64,000 nt of DNA from Pyrenophora tritici-repentis (Eukaryota; Ascomycota; Dothideomycetes; Pleosporales; Pleosporaceae): positions 62,001 to 126,000 of the forward strand of contig NC_089392.1 of assembly GCF_003171515.1 (NCBI RefSeq), written 5' to 3'. Shown piece by piece: positions 56,529 to 64,000 of this stretch (the first letter of the stretch is position 1; each line of letters starts with the position of its first letter). The translations under genes and the position numbers were made by a program. The notes beneath the pieces were generated by a model. The model saw only the letters and a list, made by a program, of their open reading frames with translations, was not told the origin of the DNA and did not search any database.

Positions 56529-59249
56529 CTAGTCTAACTTGTATTGAAAGGAGTGTTGTCCGGACTCTATAGTTTCAATCTTAGAGCCGGCCAACACCAC
56601 CTCAGCTGTGGCACAAGGCGGAATCACAATCTCAAGCCTCACCATGCCTGTCTCCCTATTCAGGCTCCAGGAACTCTTCGCGAAGCCCAATGGCGTCTTC
56701 AAAGAAGCCTCAGCATGAGTTAATCCGCCTCCGATCAAAGGCTCCACCCTGATCTTCCTGTACCCCGGCTCGACTGCCTTCATACCGGCAACCCTCTCAT
56801 GCAACCATTGTGCCACACTGCCGAATGCATAGTGGTTGTGCGACATCTTCGCATTGCCTTTGCCGTCGTAACCTTCCCAGGTCTCCCACAGAGTCGTTGC
56901 GCCCTTTGACACAGGATAGAGCCACGATGGCACCGTGTCTTGCATCAGGAGGCGGTACGCGATGTCTGACCTGCCGTGTTCTGCAAGTGTAGGGAGCAGC
57001 AGTCCGGTGCTCATGAAGCCTGTTTGCAGATGGTAGCCGGCTTGCGTTATCAGCTCTACGAGGCGCTCCAAAGCTGCTGGCTTTTGCTCTGGCTCGACGA
57101 GATTGAAGGCGAGGGCGCGGACGTAATCGTCTTGGAAGTCTCCTGCAATGCGGGAACCGCCTCGTCGGACGAACGCAGAGCGCCACGCTTCGGATGTTTT
57201 CTGCGAGAGTGCGAGATAGTGGTCTGCATCGTCCTGTTTGCCAAGGATCTTAGCGATGTTGGATAGCAGACGCGATGAGTTGGCCAAGTAAGCGGTAGAA
57301 ACAGCGGCGCTCGGGAACAGAACCTCCTTGACCAGTGTGAGAAACCCGCTTCCAGCCCGAAGCCATTCACCATAGCTGAAACCGGTATCCACGATGTAGT
57401 GCTCAAGGTCACCACATCCAGCACCGAATTTGTTGAAAAGCCATCTTCCCCAGCTCATCTTGTCCCGTGCTCGACCTGCCAAGCTATTCACCCATCTCTT
57501 CATACTATCGTACTGTCGCGAGAGGACTACTTCATCATTGTAGTACATGTACAGAGTCCAAGGTACCATTGTAGAAGCATCGCCCCATCCAGTTGATCCC
57601 GAAGTTATCCTCATCATCTTCGACATGAGCGACACCTGGCCATTACTAAACTCTGATTCACCGCTGGGGATGTATGGGTTGATGGTGCCGTCGGCATTTT
57701 GCTCCGCAGCGACGCAACGCAAGAATCGACGCAGGAAATTCTGACTGTCGAATAGCAAGGTAGCAGTAGGAGAAAATACTTGAATATCTCCTGTCCAACC
57801 CATTCGCTCTCGAGTTGGACAGTCGGTTGGTATGTCGGTAAAATTGCTGCGTGCACCCCAAACAATGTTCTGATAGAGTTTGTTAAGGCGGGCGTCCGAG
57901 CAGGTGAAGGATCCGGTGTTTGGGAAGTTGGAAGCCAGGACGATTCCTTGGATGTCAGAGGGACTGAGATCGTAATCCAAGCCTTGAACTTCTGCGTATC
58001 GAAATCCATGGATGGTGAACCATGGCTGAAACTCAGCTGCATCGTCTCCAAGAGTTACGACGTCCCGTTGTACGATGTGCGGAAGGACGGGAAGCTTCAG
58101 ATAATCAATGTTAAGCTCTCCATTGCTGGACAAGACCTCGCTATATGTCATGGTGACTTTGGAGCCTGCCCGGCCGCGGAGCTTGATTGCCATGATTCCG
58201 GCAAAGTTTTGACCGAAGTCGACTATTTGCACTCCTGAAGGTGCACGAAGGACATCCTTGGGTGACAAGCGCATCACCTCTTCAACGCGTTCGACTTCTT
58301 CTGCGATGAGTTTCTTGGTCAAAACTGTGACTTTCTCGGCAAGGTTAGAAGACAGAGTATCACACTTCCCCAGCCATTCGACAGAGATTCGAAAGTCGGT
58401 ATGTTCACCCCATACGGGGTCTGATCGAACAATGGGACCCTTCACAGACCTCCATGTCTCGTCTGTACAGAATGTGACAGTGCTTCCATCATCTGTGTTC
58501 ACCTCGAGCTGTACAAGTGCAGAAAGCCGATCTCCGTATCGACAGCGTCCTTCAGTAGCGCCTATCTGTCCTTTGAACCGCCCATCTGCAACAACGACAC
58601 TAATCACGTTCTCGCCAGTCTTCAAATAATCAGCAATATCATAAGTCTGGTATTCAGTGAACTGATCGAAAGGCGTCCAGCGTGGCACCAACGCCGTACC
58701 AGTGACATTGTGTTCATTGACGAAAAGCTTGTACCATCCACAAGCTGTCGCGTAAGCTCGTACACGTACTGGCGTTTGCGCAAGCTGCAAGTTACGGGAG
58801 AGATATATGACTCTGTCATCTTTCGCTGAAATCTCAGTCGTTTTCATCGCAGGAGCACCAATCCAGGACGCTTTCCAGTCCGATGGCTGCAGCAGCCCTG
58901 TTTCGAACCATGCTTGCTCGGCCGTATCCCAAGTGTCGTCACTGGTCTCTTCGAATTGGTCCCATACGCGGAGGCGCCAATAGTACCGAGTGCGACTTTT
59001 CACACTGTCTCCCGCATAGATGGCGGTAAGTGACGGTTTTTTGCTTGTAGCTATCTTCCCGCTGTCCCAAACGATAGCTTCAGATTCGAAAGATAAAGAT
59101 GTGGAAACTTGAAGTTCGTAGAAGGACTGAGTGATGTTGCAAACATCTTCCTTTGCTGTTAGTTGCCAGCTGAATTCCACAGGGAACGCATCGATCCCAA
59201 GCGGACGTAAAAGTCTATTGGTGCGCAAACAGCACGGTCGTGCAGTCAT
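56529..59249 (-). CDS. Alpha-L-rhamnosidase, GH78, intact
   Basis: 906-residue intronless gene, full length for fungal/bacterial-type GH78. Order: N-terminal beta domain (FSWQLTA ... YELQVSTS), the Bac_rhamnosid_N region (YATACGWYKLFVNEHNVTG), a concanavalin-like domain (VDFGQNFAGIM), the (alpha/alpha)6 barrel with TDCPTRERMGWTGD (about 478-492, general-acid region) and TTLWETWEG (about 785, general-base Glu), and a C-terminal beta domain. No signal peptide, so probably cytosolic, acting on rhamnosides after uptake. All family motifs are present with no stop or shift. The upstream 350 bases are free of genes and serve as promoter. Confidence 0.93.
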   Translation of the reverse strand: MTARPCCLRTNRLLRPLGIDAFPVEFSWQLTAKEDVCNITQSFYELQVSTSLSFESEAIVWDSGKIATSKKPSLTAIYAGDSVKSRTRYYWRLRVWDQFEETSDDTWDTAEQAWFETGLLQPSDWKASWIGAPAMKTTEISAKDDRVIYLSRNLQLAQTPVRVRAYATACGWYKLFVNEHNVTGTALVPRWTPFDQFTEYQTYDIADYLKTGENVISVVVADGRFKGQIGATEGRCRYGDRLSALVQLEVNTDDGSTVTFCTDETWRSVKGPIVRSDPVWGEHTDFRISVEWLGKCDTLSSNLAEKVTVLTKKLIAEEVERVEEVMRLSPKDVLRAPSGVQIVDFGQNFAGIMAIKLRGRAGSKVTMTYSEVLSSNGELNIDYLKLPVLPHIVQRDVVTLGDDAAEFQPWFTIHGFRYAEVQGLDYDLSPSDIQGIVLASNFPNTGSFTCSDARLNKLYQNIVWGARSNFTDIPTDCPTRERMGWTGDIQVFSPTATLLFDSQNFLRRFLRCVAAEQNADGTINPYIPSGESEFSNGQVSLMSKMMRITSGSTGWGDASTMVPWTLYMYYNDEVVLSRQYDSMKRWVNSLAGRARDKMSWGRWLFNKFGAGCGDLEHYIVDTGFSYGEWLRAGSGFLTLVKEVLFPSAAVSTAYLANSSRLLSNIAKILGKQDDADHYLALSQKTSEAWRSAFVRRGGSRIAGDFQDDYVRALAFNLVEPEQKPAALERLVELITQAGYHLQTGFMSTGLLLPTLAEHGRSDIAYRLLMQDTVPSWLYPVSKGATTLWETWEGYDGKGNAKMSHNHYAFGSVAQWLHERVAGMKAVEPGYRKIRVEPLIGGGLTHAEASLKTPLGFAKSSWSLNRETGMVRLEIVIPPCATAEVVLAGSKIETIESGQHSFQYKLD

Positions 59250-59596
59250 CGAGAAGAGAGGCGGTGAGGGGAGACTATGTGTGCGGATTGACGAAACATA
59301 TGTTCATCAACCTCAATTCAAGAGTGAAGTTCTCGTCTTTGTACCGAGCTTGCCGGTATGATGTGGTTTTTGACGTTGCCGCGATGGCCTTGGCACAATG
59401 GCTTGGCCGGTCCAAACGCGTAAAACGGATAAATAAGCTCCGACCCGGAAATTTCTCGCACCTCTTCCAATTGCGCCACGGACTAAGCTAGCTGACCGGG
59501 ATGTTGATCACCCGGGGATATTGATCACTCACAAATTCCAGCATTCCCACACAAAACACGTGTTTATTCTCTCAACGTAGTTACAATTGCCACTCT
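59250..59596. promoter_or_regulatory. Upstream region of the rhamnosidase gene
   Basis: No gene. It holds ACCCGGGGAT near 59510, which contains a CreA-like SYGGRG word between two TTGATCAC repeats. Carbon-catabolite control would suit a glycosidase but is only inferred. Confidence 0.35.
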
Positions 59597-59761
59597 TGTC
59601 AGATAGCAGGCGTGTCGAGCCGAAAGTGCCGACACCGCTAGCTAATAACGGGTTAGCGTCTTAGCAGAACAAAACTCTCAGCGCGCACCTTAGAACAGAG
59701 ACAAGAACAAATAAATCATAAACATCCATCACTTTTGTGCAATATCTTATCTGATCTGACA
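59597..59761 (+). repeat. Copia-4 5' LTR
   Basis: 165 bp bounded by TGTCAGAT/ATCTGACA. Its interior is unlike the Copia-1 LTR, so the two are separate families sharing LTR ends and primer site. The left boundary is inferred from the inverted ends alone. Confidence 0.75.
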
Positions 59762-59778
59762 ATTAAGAGTCTCACTGC
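59762..59778 (+). promoter_or_regulatory. Copia-4 primer-binding site (tRNA-Lys-CUU half)
   Basis: ATTAAGAGTCTCACTGC follows the LTR directly. It equals the Copia-1 site and complements a CTCTTAA anticodon loop. Confidence 0.7.
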
Positions 59779-59806
59779 CTCTATAAAGAGCAACGAACAC
59801 GCAATA

Positions 59807-61158
59807 ATGACGATAAACCAGAACCAGAGGGACGCGACAGTTATCCTAACCGACTCGAGCAAATGGATCCCCTGGTACCGCCAAATCAAGATGCAATGCG
59901 AAGCCCTAGAGATCTGGGACATTGTAGATCCAGCGGGCAACACACAGCCTCGTACAAAGCCGACCGAACCTCTCCTCCACTCGTATCCGACTATGAACCA
60001 GCCGCTGCTCTGAGAAATACATCATCAGCTCCATCCTCCTCTACACGAACCGCGAGAGCCAATGCCCGAGCGCCTACACAAGATACAGTTGACATAGTCA
60101 ACCCTGCTGTTCAAACTCCAGCCATACCAGCTCGATACTCAGAACTCTCAGCGGAGGGGAAGGAGGCATACGATGGGGACTCAAGGGAATTCAAGATGGT
60201 TTTTGAATCATACAAAATACGCGAACGAAACTATCGAGACGAACGCACAAACATTGCGGCAATGATCAGACACCTGAATGCAACAGTTAGCCCACACCTC
60301 CAAGTGAGCTGCTTTGAGGAACATGGAACTCTCCGCACCTGGATCACAAACCTCCAGGTAGCAGTTGGAGTAGACCTCGACGATGAGATCAGAAGGGTAC
60401 GAGAGAGGTACCACGATTCCTTGAGACCTATGAGAAGCCCGCAAAATTGGGAATCATGGCTCAGCGAATACGACCAAGCTGCAACTCGCGCCGAAGCCCT
60501 AAAGATAGGGGACGTGATACAAAGCAAGCTGGTTGTGGACGACTTCCTAAAAGCAGTCTCTAAGATTGCCCCAGCATGGATGGCAACATTCACTGGAGCG
60601 GGAAGCGACCGGAACAATATAGAAAGAAGGCAGATGATGAAACTCTTCCGCGAACATATGAGCCTAGCTCACCCAACACGAGGCAAATCAAGAAGTGCCT
60701 TTATGACGGGTGAAGCAGCCTACGCGGCGAGCGGTGAATCCGACTCGAACACACAGGGGGACGCCTCAAGTGTGCAAATTAGAGCGCCATCTACCAACCC
60801 TAGCCAGGGAAACCAAAGGCAAACAAACAAACGCAAAATGAATGCACCTGGCAACAAGTCCAAGCAATTCCAGAAAAGGAATACAGCAGAAGCTGGCGAT
60901 ATATGTCCTGCTTGTGAACAACGCCATGACATCAGTAGCTGCTACTATGTCAACCCAACTTTGGAGACCCCAGATTGGTTCAAACCGAACAAACACATCA
61001 CAAAGCTGGTACAGTACAAACTTCAGCATGATGCAGACTTACAAAGAATAATACAGGAAACAAACCTGGAAACGAAGCGACCACGCCTAACTACGGCATC
61101 ACGATCGATTACACCCTACATCAAGACATCACAAACACCGGACTCAGTCACTGATTGA
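59807..61158 (+). pseudogene. gag: Copia-4 Gag with an N-terminal frameshift
   Basis: Starts MTINQNQRDATVILTDSSKW at 59807. After about 50 codons the frame must change (near 59940-59990) to reach the long open frame ending at TGA 61156-61158. Body: helical capsid-like region (YKIRERNYRDERTNIAAMI, VRERYHDSLRPMRSPQNWES) and zinc knuckle CPACEQRHDISSCYY near the C-terminus. The TGA is followed by CTA, and the pol frame continues in the same phase. Confidence 0.85.
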
Positions 61159-64000
61159 CTAGATGGACGCGAGATCTCGAGGCTGGACGAGGGCATGATG
61201 AAAGCGGCATTCAATGCGAGCAATCAAGGATACCCATTAAAGGATGCATTCATCCTGGATTCTGGCTCGACGACGCACATCTGCAACAACCTCTCAAGGC
61301 TCGAAGACGTACGCCCGCCTGCGATGGGAGATTACATTTGGGCTGGCAACTCAAGGGTTTGGATACAAGGATACGGAGCAGTCAAGGTGACGGCAGAGGG
61401 GGCTCAGGGCAAACAAATTCTACACCTAAGCAATGTTGCCTGGTGCCCAGACTTCCTCTGCAGCCTCGTATCATTCAGGCTGCTCCGAAGACAAGGTATA
61501 TGGTGGGACAATCGAGGAGACCCGACAAGCCTACGACGATGGGATGGTTCAACCATTGCCACCTTATCGGAACACTATGGGCAATGGGTTATCGAGCCAC
61601 CTACTACATCAACTTCAGCCTTTCATGTGCGTATGAATCGAGCCAAACGATCACCACAAAAGGCTACTGCCATACTATGGCACAAACGACTCGGACATCC
61701 CGGGCCATCCGCGATCGAGCACCTCGTGCAGCAATCTGAGGGGGTGAGGATCAAGGGCATCACCACCGTGGAGTGTGACGCCTGCGGCAGGTCAAAATCG
61801 AAACGACAAATACGCAGGACGCCTAGACTGAACGACGAAGGGCCAGGTGAAAGGGTAGCCATCGACTTCCATGAGTATGAGGACGGCAGTTTCACCAAGG
61901 AGAAGAGCCAAATGCTGATCACTTGCCGACGGTCCCGATACACATGGGACTTCTACTTCAAGGACAACAGACCGGCTCGCTCAATCATTCGCCTCCTAGG
62001 CCTCTTCGTCCAGTTCATGAAGAAACAATTCAACATCACAGTCAAAGTCATCGAGACTGACAACGAGATCGTTACCGTCAAACAAGAGGTCGAAAAATGG
62101 TGCACGTCCCTATCAATCAAACTCGAGCCCTCCGCTCCAGATACTCAAGCTCAAAACGGAGGAGCTGAGCGCTCAGGGGGTGTTATAAAAGAAAAGGCAC
62201 GCGCAATTCGACTGGATGCAAACCTTCCATGGGAACTCTGGCCAGAAACTACCAGAGCGGCGGTATACCTATACAATCGAACGCCAAATTACCCAAACAA
62301 TTGGAAGACACCATACGAAATATTCTATACACACGCAGCTGCCATGAACGGCATAGTCACCGGACCTCGAAAACCAAATCAAGCTCACCTAAAAGCATAT
62401 GGGTGTAAGGCTTTCGCAATGACAGACGACACCCACAGAGGAAAGTCCAGGCTACAGAGACTAGATCCGAAGGCCTGGATTGGATACCTAGTGGGATACC
62501 AGTCGACGAACATTTACCGCATATGGATCCCATCTATGGCAAAGGTAATCAGCACTCGCGACGTAGTGTTTGACGAAGAAACAATCTTCAATGGCAAGAC
62601 TGAGGACCTGATGGACAATCTCATGCACAACACCCTAGAGGAAATCGCAACGTGGGTGAGAACAGTCGAACTCCCAGGTACTCAGAGCCAACAAGCAGAA
62701 ACCGAGACGTTCTACGAGGACGATACGACGCAGGAAGAGAGCCCGCGCACTCAGAAAACCAGATACCACCAAGGAAGGAAGGTGGTAGAGGCATATCTAA
62801 CCCCGCCACCAACTCCTCCACCTGTGGCCTTGCTAGTTCAAGGAGAGGTGAACAACGAGGATATGACGAACATGTCCAACCAATCAACATCAATGACCAG
62901 TCCATGGGCAGCCGCATTCATGGCCGGCACCGAATCAGGACACATTGGTCAACACGAAGGAAAGTCAATCGACAAGGCTCAGGTGAAGAGACTACTATCC
63001 AAGGGAATCAAGCCCCATCGTAACCAGCTACCGCCACTCCCAACAGCATACTCAAAGCTGGAAGACCATCCACTATACGAAATGTTCAAGGAAGCAGAAA
63101 AGACACACCTTCGGAGTCACCAACAAATGAAGTCATGGACTGAGGTCCAAGCATCACCAGTCAAACGAGCAGGGCACCAGATCCTAGACTGTATGTGGGT
63201 ATACACCTACAAACTCGACAAGCATCACCGCCTCATCAAATGCAAGGCAAGATTGGTAGTAAGGGGAGACCAACAACGCAACATCACCTCCCAAGACACA
63301 TACGCAGCAACATTGGCAGGACGCTCATTCAGAATGCTTATGGCAATCGCCGCCAAATACGATCTTGAGCTGAAACAATACGACGTCACTAATGCTTTTG
63401 TGCATGCTGCAATCGACAGAGAAATATACATGAGGATGCCAAAAGGATATCAGAAGCCTGGCACTCTACTCAAAGTGCAAAAGGCACTCTACGGGCTCCG
63501 GATCTCACCATTACTGTGGCAGAAAGAATTCACCGCAACTCTTGCTTCGATAGGGTTTCAACAAATACCACAGGAGCCATGCTGCATGATCAAAGACGGA
63601 GTTATCATCTTCTTCTATGTGGACGACATCATCGTTGCGTACCGTTCAAAGCAAGAATCAGAGGCCATGAAGGCCATCAACTGGATCCAAGAAAAATACG
63701 CTTGTACGGGAGGAGACAACTTACAGTGGTTTCTCGGTGTAGAGGTTATGCGCAATCGCAAGCAGAAGACCATACAGCTATCTCAAGCTGCATACGTCGA
63801 CAAAATCAGTCAACTCATCAACCACCAAAATGTAAGGCATGATACGCCAATGTCAGGCATCGAACTCCGACCACGAGAAGGACTCGCAGCACCAGCTGAA
63901 GTCAACAAGTACCAACGCAAGATTGGATCGCTTCTATTCGCTGCAGTCACAACAAGACCCGACATAGCCTTTGCAACATCACGACTTGCTCGCTTCCTAA
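61159..64000 (+). CDS. pol: Copia-4 Pol, partial (3' end outside window)
   Basis: Open in the gag frame from the codon after TGA to the right edge. First Met at 61192. Protease (ILDSGSTTHI), integrase zinc region (HKRLGHPGPSAIEHLV ... CDACG), DDE core (AIDFHEYED; ETDNEIVTV; GGAERSGGVIK), RVT_2 reverse transcriptase (QYDVTNAFVHA about 63377; FFYVDDIIVAY about 63610) and SQAAYVDKIS. It is closely collinear with Copia-1 Pol but lacks its 47-residue repeat. RNase H is cut off by the window end. Confidence 0.9.

Larger units (their letters stand above)
59597..64000 (+). mobile_element. Copia-4, 5' part (runs off the window)
   Basis: Ty1-copia element related to Copia-1. The 165-bp 5' LTR (59597-59761) starts TGTCAGAT and ends ATCTGACA. 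The primer-binding site is identical to Copia-1. gag and pol follow. The 3' end and right LTR lie beyond the edge, so the target duplication cannot be checked. Confidence 0.9.

Overview
The window is nuclear DNA from a filamentous ascomycete. A pleosporalean Dothideomycete is my guess, from gene style rather than a species match. Evidence is short introns with GTRNGT donors and YAG acceptors, Ty1-copia and chromodomain Ty3-gypsy elements, a Tad1-like LINE, hAT transposons, a fungal NRPS with an embedded N-methyltransferase, and a cytosolic GH78 rhamnosidase. No bacterial features, rRNA, tRNA genes or CRISPR were seen.

Layout. 1-22.8 kb is a stack of transposons. Copia-1 (39-5831) has perfect 5-bp target duplications. 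Gypsy-1 (5953-16488) is broken by a hAT-B element that itself carries two MITEs. Gypsy-2 (16554-21938) is young and intact, and sits inside a LINE remnant that ends near 22.79 kb.

22.9-46.35 kb is one non-ribosomal peptide synthetase gene (+ strand), cut into ten pieces by nine insertions: two 170-bp solo LTRs, three 162-bp MITEs, one 128-bp MITE, the gag-only Copia-2, hAT-A (which carries hAT-B copy 2) and Copia-3. The remaining domain order is C(half)-A-T-C-A-nMT-T-C-A(start). Every insertion has a perfect target duplication, and the NRPS codons stay in phase across the junctions, so the gene was probably whole until recently. It now also has stops and frameshifts.

46.5-56.4 kb is a host-like region with damaged genes: an HMG-CoA-reductase remnant, a split 2EXR/F-box-like ORF, a truncated CocE-type hydrolase and a truncated FAD monooxygenase. 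It also holds two divergently transcribed small secreted proteins that share an exon plan (S1, S2). 56.5-59.25 kb is an intact alpha-L-rhamnosidase gene. From 59597 to the right edge runs Copia-4.

Main links. hAT-A has the same terminal inverted repeats as ten MITEs in the window, so it is the likely source of their transposase. All four Copia elements carry primer-binding sites matching a tRNA anticodon loop. Both Gypsy elements look self-primed. Three LTR elements keep gag and pol in one frame, separated by a single stop codon.
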